Part shown: in pieces, positions 38,491 to 50,109 of the stretch
Numbering within the stretch: the stretch's first letter is position 1
Layout: each line of letters begins with the position of its first letter
Source of the DNA: Metallyticus violacea
Lineage: Eukaryota; Arthropoda; Insecta; Mantodea; Metallyticidae
DNA length: 64,000 bases
Assembly: GCA_030762175.1 (NCBI GenBank)
Contig: CM060831.1
Location: 1,056,501 to 1,120,500 of the forward strand
Direction: 5' to 3'
Notes under the pieces: generated by a model
Seen by the model: only the letters and a program-made list of their open reading frames with translations
The model's database searches: none
What the model was told of the DNA's origin: nothing
Program-made: the position numbers and the translations under genes

Positions 38491-39324
38491 TTATGCACGG
38501 TATTTTTCAGTTTGCGGCGGCTGCACTATCCTAGCAGACCATAATAAAAATAGCCTCAGTGTATGGTCATATTTATTACCCTTAAAATCGCTATTGTTGT
38601 CCTTGTTTGCAACACTTAAAGCTTCTAATGTCTTGGCAACGCCAGCAAAGAACAAACGGGATTAGGAACCGCTCTAAAATACAGTTCACACGTTCAGGGC
38701 AACTTTCTACAGTAATATCACGAGCTCTCATAATTTTTCGATAATTTGATTTGGGTTAACGAATGTTTGTTGTCATGATAATCGTTTCATTATCTAATGA
38801 CAACAAGCATGAGTTTGAAAGTTCAATTAAATTACCTAAGAAAAACTGCAAGTAAGAGATTCATTTGTACTTTTAATGGCTTACCTGTATGCTCTTTCTG
38901 AAAACATTTGCGAGCAGAATCGCGTAGAGATCAAAAACAACTCAACACCGTTATAACAATTACTATTTTTGTATCAGTCATGTTGCAATGAGAACTTCTT
39001 TTGGGAGGCAGCGATATAATCGAATCGAAGCACAGGTGCACACAAAATGCATTGTTATAAGTTCTGTTCCAAGAACTAAGTATTGAGTGATTAAAAACAA
39101 ATGAACATTGAGGTTAGAGGTTATAATAAGTTTATTTATTTTAGCGTTGAATAATGAGTTTACCCTATTTATTTATTATTTAATTTAAATTGTGTTATTT
39201 AATGATTTCGTTACAGTTAAGTGTTGTAATTAATAACAAACAGTACCATGTTGTGAGTTCGAGGTTAAGATTTGATTTTTATGTTTCCTAGATCCCTAGT
39301 CGAATCGAAGCAGAGATTATAGGA
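38491..39324. other. AT-rich intergenic DNA, no gene seen
   Basis: TCGAATCGAAGCA occurs at about 39018 and again at about 39299, just outside the unnamed repeat. No gene is visible. Confidence 0.5.
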
Positions 39325-39528
39325 ATAAAAAAAGTCCGTCACGCAGGAGATGCGTAATCTAAGCAAATTCCTCACATGAGTAAATTTCAAAAGAATATAA
39401 AATCCAAATTATGACTTTGTTAATTAATGAATTGAAATAAGTTGTGCCATTACTATGTGGTGTTAGGGAAACAAAATTAGAATTCTTGCAACCTATTAGT
39501 ATTACAAAAGAGGAACCACACTTTTAGA

Positions 39529-39567
<39 letters not shown>

Positions 39568-40690
39568 GAGATTAAACCACAAAAATTAACGGTGTACAAT
39601 TAATTAAATTAAAAAATATATGACCACTAACAGACAAAGCTATACTGTGTGAATACTTTTTAAACATTTTTAAACATAATCATGTTTATGAACTGAGCCC
39701 TTGATATCATCTCTACATTCACTGAAATAGAAAGAAATAACAGAAAGTTTCAAGTTACATTGCGTATTTAAGATGTTCATAAGTTTCAATAAAACACAAA
39801 TGTGTTACAATTACAATGTACTAAGAAAACATATACAATCAACAATAATCAAGTTTCACCAATTTTCTTTGGCTTTGAAATTTAATTAAAATGTTATTGT
39901 ATTAAAAACGCAACGCAAACGTTTCCTTAAGGTTATTACAGAGCGCTCTTACATACAAATATAATTTTCAAACACATTAGGTTAATATTTCACATTTGCT
40001 ATCTTCAAGACGATACTTTAGGTAAAAATAAAACATTTGCATCATTATACATACAGTTTACATGCTGAGTTAAAGTGTACTTTTATTTTGAAACAAATGA
40101 GTGAAATTTAAATGCAATAGAAAATTTTAAATTTCGATTTTTAAGTATACCCTCTATTCCTAATGTCCCGATTTTCCTGATTTTCATAAACTATTTTTTA
40201 ATTAAATGATATAAGGAGTTACGTTGCGAAAAAACAAATGCAGCTAGAGAGATTTTTAAATTTTGGGTTTTAGGAAATCCAAATAGTCTGGTTTCAGTGA
40301 TTATCAGAAAATATTTTACTTATTTTATTTAAATGGCATATACCAGGTTACAATTTAATTTTTTTAAATTTCGGCCGCTAGAGCGGCTTTTAACTCCTAC
40401 TCCTAATGACTCTATTTTCAGAAACTCTTTTTTCCATGTATTTTAAATAACTATAGCAATTTTGTTAAGAGAGGCCAAAAGTTACGGCCGCTATAACGAA
40501 TTTTATTTATTTATTTATTTTAATTTAAGAAGTGCGCTTTATGTTAACTTTCACTCCAACGGTCCAATTTTGCTGGTTAAACAACTTGACGAATCGTTTG
40601 TTAATTGACGGTAATATATCGATTTCCGTTGAGGAAAAAAATTGCGACCGCAAGAGCGTTAACAAAGAGGGGGGGGGAAGAAAAGAAAGA
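39325..40690 (+). repeat. Unnamed dispersed repeat, copy 1
   Basis: From AAAAAAAGTCCGTCACGCAG at 39325 this segment aligns, with substitutions and small indels, to the reverse complement of 55446 down to about 54470. Shared anchors in order are GAGATTAAACCACAAAAATT, ATAGAAAGAAATAACAGAAA, GGTTATTACAGAG and ATTTCACATTTGCTATCTTC. A (TTA)n run at 39530-39568 sits at the same internal place as in the other copy. The distal part (40130-40660) consists of diverged sub-repeats. No coding capacity is seen. It may be a non-autonomous DNA transposon or a satellite-derived unit; I do not recognise it. Confidence 0.9.
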
Positions 40691-42115
40691 AACACGCACG
40701 CACGCATGCATGCACACACAGAGAGATAGAGAGACAACTATCAATTTGATTTTTGGGCACCATACTTTAAAATTATCGATTACGTTCCATTCTGATTGGT
40801 GAATGAGACCGTACATTGATTGCAATTATTTATTGAATGGCTTTCAATGCAGGGATGAGGAGCATGTCACAAATGAAGGTTTGTTGAAAATCGATCAACG
40901 TTGTATTTCTACAGATACTGAAAATATATATAAAAAAACCGTTAGCGAAAGTTAAAAAAAGCACGGATTCGCTTGGCCGAAAACCGTTATCAACTGCAAT
41001 AGGTGTAAAAAGGGGTCACCATTTCATTGCAAGAATGTAAGGAAACACAAGATGCTGGAACTTCTGCAACGGCAGCTAATTGTGTCGCTGATCGAACACT
41101 GCCAACAAGATACGACATTCAAACATGCGCTGCTAACAGCGTCCAGTACCATAGGGACTTTTGAAGGTTAACAGTTTTATTTAATTACCTTCGTGCTTAA
41201 TGAGCACAAAGTCAACTGTATAGGATTGCAGGAGGTGCGTTGTCCTGAAAGAAGAGCACAGTCCACTTTTGTTATCTATTTATGAACACAGGAGGTAAGA
41301 GGAACCAGATTATTTCCCTTCTTTTTTGAATAGATCGTCATTTCCTTCATAAAATTAGCAGAAACCTTTTCTGGGCAATTTTTACCAGAGTTCAGGCACG
41401 CCCAAGTCAAAGTGTCGGTGTGAAAGAAACGTTCATATGAAAGGCTGTACATTTAAGGATCCTCTACAGAATTGATATTTCCTGTAGGTAACACAGAAAC
41501 ACGGTTTTCCTCCCTTACCCTTGTTTGAAATGTAAAGTCATTGTTTATTTAATTCTTTGTGGTTATAGTGCAACACATGATGTGTTATTAATGACTGGAA
41601 AGTTAAAGTGCGGGAATTACTGAGGCCATGGAACATGTGGGTGGCTTATAGCTTTGCATTTGCACACAGGTTATGGAATCCATTAGCTTTATAAAGGAGA
41701 GTGCCACTTCAATATTTTAAACCAGCTAATTGAGAAATGGAAAGAAAAACAAAATTTCATTAAGGTGAGATCAGAGGCCCTGTATTACTAATGTAAAATC
41801 ATGTACCCTTTTCTCAGAGTGTTACATGTACCTTAGTGAAACTTTTACTGATTATTTTTCATTATAAAATAAGTTTTGAGCTCTAGTTAAGAGAATTTAC
41901 TTTAAAAAATAATAAGTTGTAATTTTTGTAATACACGTCATTTTTATAACAATAAAAGTATATTAATATACTTGTTATGTACAAAAGTTCTTATGTAAAT
42001 GACATGAAACTAGAACTCAGCAATGAATGTAATAATGTAGATCAAGTTAGAAAGTCCATGCTTCTATCCTCATTATTTTGTGAAAAAAAAGCACACGTGT
42101 TGTGAATTTTTCACT
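40691..42115. other. AT-rich intergenic DNA, no gene seen
   Basis: A CACG/CATG/AGAG simple-sequence tract lies at 40680-40735. No coding or mobile feature is recognised further on. Confidence 0.5.
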
Positions 42116-42120
42116 TACAA

Positions 42121-42474
42121 CTAAAATAACGTTAAAGTTAACAATACTAATTTACATACTAATCCATTTGTTGCACCTGCATGTTCACACAAAGTAATAT
42201 TACTACCACAGGAGACAATATCAGTCAACACTGTAATTAAAATATTCAAGTCAATCACTTTATTAATATTTCTTTTGTTCTCTTCAATATATTTCGTATG
42301 ATTACCAGATATCTTTCTCTTGAAATCTCTCAGGGGAGTGTAAGTAATTGGTTTATCATTAGCTGAGTTATTTTCTTCAGAAATAGACATGCTATTTTCA
42401 TTACTACTGCCACACTTTACTGAATAGGTTTTGTAGTATCTATTTGCTTTTTGTATAAATCCTGGTGAACGTAA
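42121..42474 (-). pseudogene. Mutator-like transposase N-terminal fragment
   Basis: An open minus-strand frame runs from about 42474 to 42121. Its C-terminal part, NKVIDLNILITVLTDIVSC then SNITLCEHAGATNGLVCKLV, follows the pattern of Mutator-like transposase N-termini in insects: hydrophobic leader, C-x-x-C, LxLxE, then the GLxxKLV stretch. The second Cys of the first pair seems deleted and the frame stops straight after LVLLTLTLF, so the catalytic domain is absent. The upstream part (QKANRYYKTYSVKCGSSNEN) stays in frame with no clear start. The assignment rests on motif order recalled from the family. Confidence 0.5.
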
Positions 42475-42599
42475 TTAAAACGCCATTGGAGTTTTTCAAT
42501 AAATTATATACCAAATAAAACAGAAAAACAAATAATTATTTGGAACAAAAATAAAATCAAAACTTCATTCCCCCCCCCCCCCAATATTTCACCCCTGAT

Positions 42600-42817
42600 C
42601 TCACCTTAGGACTGCTCACAAAAGTGTTTTAGCAATGGAAAAATTAAGAGATTTGAACTATAAATTATTGATGCGTGCACCGTATTCTGACTTCTATCCG
42701 TTTACAAAGCGGACTGCTCAACGTTTTCTGTCAACTAAAGATGCGACCGAAACTGTAGACCTTCGGGAAAACTGCAATAAAGCAATATTCAAGTTAAAAC
42801 TCGCTCTTCACTGTTAG
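42600..42817 (+). pseudogene. Mariner C-terminal fragment
   Basis: In the frame opening at 42635, MEKLRDLNYKLLMRAPYSDF then YPFTKRTAQRFLST resembles the mariner segment LxxxxYELLPHPPYSPDLAPSDFxLFxxLK, with a short deletion inside the SPDLAPSD block that removes the third catalytic Asp. The rest is a decayed C-terminal helix region. No termini are seen. Confidence 0.6.
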
Positions 42818-43399
42818 TAGATCGCTCGATTTATTGTTATATTTATTATTTTAGAATTATTGGAACGTATAACCCTAAACCTAAACGAAACGAGAACTTC
42901 TCCAGAAGTATCAACTGAGAGAATATGAGCAATGCACATAGGTAGGATAGAGGAGAATTAAATGTTACTAGTAGTTTTTGTTATAATGTGGGAAAGTTTG
43001 ATGCAAGTGCCTTAACATTGCAGTTTTCATGACACTTGAGTTTTAACATTAAAAGATCTTGTTGTATTCACCTCACTCAGTTTTTCACTGCCCGCTGACA
43101 TTCCCGGAAACATCCAGCACCCTAAACAAAGAATTACTTAGAAAGGACTTGATTGGAATTAATTTTTAATTAGACGAACGCCTGCTGTGAAGGTTCACGG
43201 TTGGAATCCAGATCACTTGGGACACTGACGTGGCCATCATCTGCGATTTAGAGGGTCCTAGAAGAACAAAGTCAACCGGAAATTAGCCACGCAACAGCCA
43301 AAACCGAGATATCGTGGGAATTTTACAGCAACCCCAAAGAGTTTTTGGGAACTATGAGCATTTACAGTGATCTTGTTAAATTATAAGAGACTTTCACCA
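42818..43399. other. Spacer before the 39-bp array
   Basis: No gene seen. Array-like sequence begins to appear, strongly decayed, near 43400. Confidence 0.45.
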
Positions 43400-43620
43400 A
43401 CGTATTACAACACAGAAACTCTTGTAAACACCACGGCGAGAACTTGATAGCACTTCCGTAACAACACCACTGATATTCTTGTCAACGCAAGGGGTTACAA
43501 ATTTGCAGGGACACAATGGTACTCCTATCAAAACACAACAGGGACCTGATGATCCTCTTATCACAACACAAGAAGTACAGGGACCTGATGATATTCTTAT
43601 CAAAACAGAAGTACTACAGA

Positions 43621-44305
43621 GACCTGATATACTGTTATAACAACACAAGAAGTACAGGGACCTGATGATACTCTTGTCACACAACACTAGAAGTATAGGG
43701 CCTGATGATACTCTTGTCACACAACACTAGAAGTACAGGGGCCTGATGATACTCTTGTCGCACAGCACAAAAAGTACAGGGACCTGAAGCCACTCTTATT
43801 ACAAAACAAGAAGTACAGGGACCTGATGATACTCTAGTCACACACCACAAGAAGTACAAGGGCCTGATGTATTATCACAACACTAGAAGTACAGGGACCT
43901 GATGACACTCTTATCACAACACAAGAAGTACAGAGGCCTGATATACTCCTGTCACAACACAAGAAGTACAGATACCTGATGTATCTTATCACAACACAAG
44001 AAGTACAGAGACCTGCTGTATTCCTGTCACAACACAAGAAATACAGAGACCTGATCTCACTCTTATAACAACACAAGAAGTACAGAGGCCTGATGTACTC
44101 CTGTTACAACACAAGAAATACAGAGACCTGATGACACTCTTATCACAAGAAGTACAGAGACCTGAGTACTCCTGTCACAACACAAGTAGTACACTCATGA
44201 CACTGTTAGAACAACACAAGAAGTACATAGACCTGATGTACTCCTGTCACAACACAAGAAGTACAGGGACCTGATGTACTCCTATCACAACGCAAGAAGT
44301 ACAGA
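43621..44305. repeat. Higher-order copy A in the 39-bp array (685 bp)
   Basis: Distinctive variants recur about 685-686 bp downstream: GACCTGATATACTGTTATAA (43621 and 44306) and CGCACAGCACAA (43759 and 44445). The only differences noted are single bases and a 1-bp indel. Confidence 0.9.
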
Positions 44306-44990
44306 GACCTGATATACTGTTATAACAACACAAGAAGTACAGGGACCTGATGATACTCTTGTCACACAACACTAGAAGTACAGGGGTCTGATGATACTCT
44401 TGTCACACAACACTAGAAGTACAGGGGCCTGATGATACTCTTGTCGCACAGCACAAAAGTACAGGGACCTGAAGCCACTCTTATTACAAAACAAGAAGTA
44501 CAGGGACCTGATGATACTCTAGTCACACACCACAAGAAGTACAGGGGCCTGATGTATTATCACAACACTAGAAGTACAGGGACCTGATGACACTCTTATC
44601 ACAACACAAGAAGTACAGAGGCCTGATATACTCCTGTCACAACACAAGAAGTACAGATACCTGATGTATCTTATCACAACACAAGAAGTACAGAGACCTG
44701 CTGTATTCCTGTCACAACACAAGAAATACAGAGACCTGATCTCACTCTTATAACAACACAAGAAGTACAGAGACCTGATGTACTCCTGTTACAACACAAG
44801 AAATACAGAGACCTGATGACACTCTTATCACAAGAAGTACAGAGACCTGAGTACTCCTGTCACAACACAAGTAGCACACTCATGACACTGTTAGAACAAC
44901 ACAAGAAGTACATAGACCTGATGTACTCCTGTCACAACACAAGAAGTACAGAGACCTGATGTACTCCTATCACAACGCAAGAAGTACAGA
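44306..44990. repeat. Higher-order copy B in the 39-bp array (685 bp)
   Basis: Second copy of the 685-bp block. Agreement ends near 45000, where GATGACACTC replaces GATATACTG. Confidence 0.9.
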
Positions 44991-45594
44991 GACCTGATGA
45001 CACTCTTATCACAACACAAGAAGTACAAAGACTACTCCTGTCACAACACAAGAAATACAGAGACCTGATGACACTCTTATCACAACACAAGAAGAACGGG
45101 GACCTGATGTACTCCTGTAACAACACAAGAGATACAAAGACTTGGTGACACTGTTATCACAACACAAGAAGTACTGAGACCTGATGTATCTTATCACAAC
45201 ACAAGAAGACAGAGACCTGATGACACTTATCACAACATAAAAGTACGGAGACCTGATGTACTCCTGTCACAACACAAGAAGTACAGAGACCTGATGACAC
45301 TTTTATCACAACACAAGAGGCACAGAGACGTGATGTACCCCTGTCCCAAAACAAGAAATACAGAGATTTGATGACACTCTTATCACAACACAAGAAGTAC
45401 AGAGACCTGATGACACTCTTATCACAACACAAGAAGTACAGAGACCTGATGTACTCCTGTCACAACACAAGAAATACAGAGATTTGATGACACTCTTATC
45501 ACAACACAAGAAGTACAGAGACCTGATGTACTCCTATCACAACACAAGAAGTACAGAGACCTGATGACACTCTTATCACAACACAAGAAGTACA

Positions 45595-45900
45595 ACCGCC
45601 ACGGGTGGCCGAGGTCGTTAAGGCATGGACTCGTGAGCGGGAGGTCTGCGGTTCGAATCCCGCCAGGACCGTCCTCCCTGACTGGGGTTTTTTCCAGGTT
45701 TTCCTCAGTCTTTATAACTGGCAAATGCCGGGGAGGTACCTAAACTTAGGCCTGGAACGCTTCCTTCCTTAAAAAAAAAAAAATCCTTTCCCAATATATC
45801 ATTTCATTTCATGTATCATCAGTGTCCACCGCCTGTGGTGCCTCAGTAGTAAAAACGGGCGTTAAACACTACTCAAAAAAAAAAAAAAAAAAAAAAAAAA
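45595..45900 (+). mobile_element. tRNA-Ser-like SINE, full-length copy 3
   Basis: This is the best copy, 306 bp including a 26-nt A-tail (45875-45900). A box GGCCGAGGTCGTTAAGGC and B box GGTTCGAATCC lie in a head resembling tRNA-Ser; the body has GGCAAATGCCGGGGAGGTAC, an internal A-run at 45771-45783, then TTTCATGTATCATCAGTG. CAAGAAGTACA is duplicated at 45584-45594 and 45901-45911. That sequence is also part of the 39-bp unit, so the duplication is consistent but not independent. The long tail suggests a recent insertion. Its reverse strand gives a spurious peptide (GPGGIRTADLPL). Confidence 0.96.
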
Positions 45901-46180
45901 CAAGAAGTACAGAGCGCTGATGTATCTTATCACAACACAAGAAGTTTAGAGACCTGATGACACTTATCACAACATAAAAGTACGGAGACCTGATGTACTC
46001 CTGTCACAACACAAAAAGTACAGAGACCTGATGTACTCCTGTCACAACACAAGAAGTACAGAGACCTGATGAGACTCTTATCACTACAAGAAGTACAGAG
46101 ACCTGATGTACTCCTACCACAACACAAGAAGTACAGAGACCCGATGAACTTCTGTCAAACACAACAATGCCCAATACAAC

Positions 46181-48396
46181 ACACGAAGACCGAGGTAAAG
46201 GACCTTGGGGAGGGATTCCCATCACACTTGGCTAAAGGTCCGCAACATTTTGGAGGGGGTGAAGGTCACATTCCATGTTATCGACTACCCGTGTAAATGC
46301 CCATGGTTGCCCATGCAGATATTTTCGTTATACTCATGCGCGTGTGATGTGAAGGGATGAACATATTTTGCCGCCATGCAGTTGCATAACAGCGTTAAGG
46401 CAATGTAAAGTGTAAACAAAATGGCTGTATCATGCTCAGTTGAAGACCGAACAGCTGAGTGGAATTGATTGCTATAGTGCGAGATGTGCGCTGAAGAGCG
46501 CCATGCCCTGTTTATTTTACCAGGCGAAGCGATAGGATGGTCCAAAGTTTGGTATACAAACGGAAGTTTTATGATCTACTTGTTCTTCTTATACATTTGC
46601 TAATTAGAAGAGAGAGATTGCAGGATGCAGATTGTTCCGTTACCGGTCGCTAGGCACGTACCTGGCGCGTGCCGACGTTAATTAATTCCACTGTAGAGTT
46701 CGTTGTGTTCTGTTGTCATTAGTAAACAAACCAATATCGTCCTGTTACTCTGACCGTGTGGAGGTAGCAAACGGCCACAAGTGCCAGAGAGGCGGAGTTG
46801 CCCGTGCTAATCATCATCCCAAATCATATAGCGGCGTTTTCTGTTCGCCTCACGAACTTCATTTGTCTATGTTAGCGTTCTGAGAGGTCGGGCGGGCGGC
46901 TATATAACTCACGCCGTCCCTCTGATAGATATTGGTACACAACGTGCAGAAATGTTGTGAGCACTGTTCTAGCTTGTTTCGACATTCAGAAAATGCTGCT
47001 GATATCTTACCACTTCTACTAACAGTATCCATTGTATACTGCTGACAGTACTCTCAGCTCCATGCTGACAGTTATCTCCAGCACAGTACTTACACAGTTG
47101 CCCCATCTCCGCTATTTCAGTACAGGATTTACAGTGCCCCCAGCACAGGGCTGATAGTGGGTGAGATTAATCCTGACAGTATCACCTGTACAGTCCTGAT
47201 AGTGAGCCAAATCCATAGTGACAATGCTGATATGATCAACAAAGCTGGTAGTACTGCAGCTCCATGCTGTACAATGTTGATAGTGCAACCAACTCCAAGC
47301 GAGACGTTCAGGAATGCTGCCCCTTACCTCATCACGAGGAGGGAGAATGGCTAACAGGTTAAAGTCATGAGAACGCCAATATGGATTGCACCCTTCCCGC
47401 TCAAGTGCTGGGGTGCTATTGTTTGGCACGCAAACACCTGTTGCGTGCAACTGATTATCACGACAATGATGGGGTTCACATTTCATGGGCATCGCCTGCA
47501 AACAATTCTCGTACGGTCTCAACTTCAGGCAGCGGGTTGCTCTCAGTAGGGTGCACGACATCACATTGTTGTGACACTCCGCGGTAAACTGTTTATTTAC
47601 ATACAATAATTCAAAGAGCACGATGACGCCGGGTCGTGATCGGAAACTACATCGCTCCTGGGTCGCGTGAACCAATTACCTGTCAAAATGGCATCTTCTT
47701 TTTCTCTGACCAGACTGCCCGACTTTGTGCCAGTAGATAACAAGTGAGTGAAATAACGCAGTGCACACGCCTAAATCAATGTGGATTATTTTCTTACCTC
47801 ATCGGTGCTTCCATTTTGGAAATCTCTCTTGTAACCCCGAGAAATGAACTTTTAAGAAGAGCTGCTAATTTTCTAGAACTGATGTTTAAACGGCTTCCAG
47901 GATTTTTCCCTTGTGTGTGTAATATTGTTCAATCATTCCTCAGCAGTATTATTTGTGCTTTTAAAAATTAGTATAATCATTAATAAAAAGTTAATGTAAC
48001 TAAGTAACAAAACCAAAACCATAAGCATACGTGTTTTATACGAATTCATTGTTGAAGACAAATCTTTGTGGCCTGGTGTTGATGTCCAAGCTCAAGCAAC
48101 GTGCAAAAAAACAAAAACGTATTTTCGGCAACAATCATGACAAACCCTGAAGAACACATTAAGTTCTAAACCTGCAACTTAGGGCAGGTTATAGTGAAAT
48201 TATTAATAAAAAGTTTAACACTGCTTATTTTATGTTTAAGGTGTAGGACGATAGGCTGCTTAGTAAGTTGTTGGTATGAATCAAACACATGGCAAGTGCT
48301 CAATGCCTTTACATTTTACTTTCTCCGGAATCTCTCATATTTTTAGATCACTGTGAAGATATTTTGTAAGATAAAGAATGACAATTTAAAAACACC
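46181..48396. other. Mixed intergenic DNA, no gene assigned
   Basis: 46600-46960 is locally GC- and CpG-rich with a TATA-like site at 46901. 47000-47290 has decayed repeats of GCTGACAGTA and GCTGATAGTG type motifs. A 187-residue minus-strand frame (47112-47675) covers that repeat and has no recognised domain; its C-terminal third is periodic (LAHYQDCTGDTV, LTHYQPCAGGTV). Parts may be an old LTR or a satellite, but I cannot pair any termini. Confidence 0.45.
46901..46910 (+). promoter_or_regulatory. TATA-like box in CpG-rich context (tentative)
   Basis: TATATAACTC follows GGGCGGGCGGC directly. The layout resembles an arthropod core promoter or an LTR promoter, but no transcript unit is identified downstream. 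Confidence 0.25.
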
Positions 48397-49062
48397 GAGA
48401 GCTGTTCAATAAAGAATGGTTTGTTTTGTTCTTTATTTATTTATTTTTTGCCAACAGACCTGTACTGTAGTTTTGAAGACGTTTCTCAAAGTCCCCGTTG
48501 GATGCAATATGACTGACCCAGTGTTTCTGTCCCTTTTCAAAGACTTGATGGTAAATCTTTCCTAGAATATCCAAAAATGAAATGATCATAATTTGCCCAC
48601 CAGAAGCAAAACTTTTGCTTTGTGTTGTTTCCACACAGAGGTTCGAGATGATGTAGTCCAGCACATGCACACCAGCAACCGAACGTCATTGTGTTCGGGA
48701 GTCAGCAGTCTCATGAACAAACACGTCTCTTGTGCAGCTTTTCAGTTACCAACAGTGAATTTCTGAGTGTGTTCGACGATCCTCTCTAACAACAGCAGTG
48801 GTGTTAGCTCTTTCTTTTGTTACAGCATTAAAATGTTAAGCTTCTTCTCTTAAAACATCTTCGCTGTGTTATAAGGAACAACAAACTCCATAGGCTTCCG
48901 TTGAAGATTTGTTGAAAATTTAAGAGAAATATGTTCGGTGCGTATCACCTCCATTTAGAATGTCACACTTCTTACGGACAGGAACCGGAAGTGACAATTT
49001 TCGTCAGGCACTGAATGTTTTGGAATAAGAAAGAATTACCTTTATGGAAGTTTATTGAACAT
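48397..49062 (-). pseudogene. Internally deleted mariner, 27.9-kb lineage
   Basis: Both ends carry TGTTCAATAAA in inverted orientation (48403 and about 49058). On the minus strand the N-terminus near 48957 reads MEVIRTEHIS, matching MEVIRDEQYA of the 27.9-kb copy, and the preceding leader shares CACTTCCGGTTC. ANTTAVVRE-like and TEKLHK-like patches follow (about 48820-48700). The C-terminus in 48670-48437 has VFEKGQKHWVSHIASNGDFE, the mariner WxxCIxSNGDYFE block. The catalytic core is deleted, leaving about 665 bp of a normal 1.3 kb. Confidence 0.84.
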
Positions 49063-50109
49063 TATTTGTTTATGAAAAAACAAATTGGATTTAGAAAGAG
49101 TTATAGAAAGAACATATCTAAATAGCAAAGCATTTTTAATGAGTTACTTAAACCAATACATATTAACGGCAAATAAAGTGATATCTTCATTTCACATCGA
49201 AGTAAAAGAAACAACTCAGCAGTTCAGAAATACGCGATCCCTCAACGCTGTCCTTAACGGCAACTTTCAGAGCGGTAACTCCTGACAAAGAGCATGTAAT
49301 ACAAGCGCGCGCAACCGTTTCAATTACAATGAAAATACGCACACACCTTATGTTAGAATATTGGTCTGCTATATTTGTTCAACTTCTGAAATTAAGTCAC
49401 TTTCATTTCTTTAAACATTTGCAGGTTTGTTCCATAAGCTTTATAATGAGTGAATTATTCTTTCGTTTAACGGTTGGGGGATTGGATCAAGTTGGTACCG
49501 AGATGAACGGGAGTAGGAAAGTTCGTCGCTATATTTGTCGCGTAAGTTATTAGTATTACTATCACTTAAACACATGGGTTCATTTACTAACATATATACA
49601 GCCTGTACTCACATATAAGGTTCATTTACTCACACTAAACACATATAACACCAAACGCGGGAACCTCCAGGAAGAAGGTTGAAGAGTGAGAGAGACAAAG
49701 GGTGGCTATATTGTTTCCAGATAGAACATCCCGACGCTCGAGGAGTTCCAGCCCCTCACACCTCGTCCTGGCACTTTTGAACCAACGGAATGAAATGGGA
49801 GAGCAACGAAAAATGCAAGGTCTGGATGACCTGCAGAATGAGTCTCAACAGAGAAACTGAAAACATTCGCAAACGGACAACTTCGAGAGGACGTCACACT
49901 AGACCTACACCATCAACAATCTTAGCATGTTCGTTTTAACTGTATCAAAATACAATTAACTAATTATATTGACACCTAGGTATTTTATTTACGGTTGTTT
50001 TTGGAAACAAACTGCGCCGAGAAGTACACTAACCAATAACCTTAAAAAATGCAATTTGAGTAAATACATACTTTTGCACGAGTAAATCATTCAGTTACAA
50101 ACTCCTGAA
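49063..50109. other. Intergenic DNA, no gene seen
   Basis: Frames of 60-75 codons occur (for example 49329-49553 plus and 49706-49897 minus) without recognisable content. A short duplicated motif, GGTTCATTTACT, lies at about 49578 and 49619. Confidence 0.45.

Larger units (their letters stand above)
43400..46180. repeat. 39-bp minisatellite array, SINE-interrupted
   Basis: The unit is CACAACACAAGAAGTACAGA followed by GACCTGATGACACTCTTAT (39 bp), with GTACTCCTGTC and GTATCTTATC variants and some shorter units. Because 39 is 13 codons, minus-strand frames keep phase and read 13-residue periodic peptides such as SVIRSLYFLCCDK, giving several frames of 60-110 codons. Units are often indel-broken, so no frame spans the array. 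Edges are decayed (43400-43510 and 46140-46180). A SINE splits the array at 45595-45900. Confidence 0.95.

Noticed and set aside
45422..45724. 100-residue minus-strand frame with GPGGIRTADLPL
   Set aside because: The N-terminal half is the reverse strand of the SINE body and tRNA-like head; the rest is 39-bp array.
43394..46225. Many minus-strand frames with SLYFLCCD repeats
   Set aside because: These come from the 39-bp tandem repeat, where the unit is 13 codons. Indels break every frame and the peptide has no known domain.
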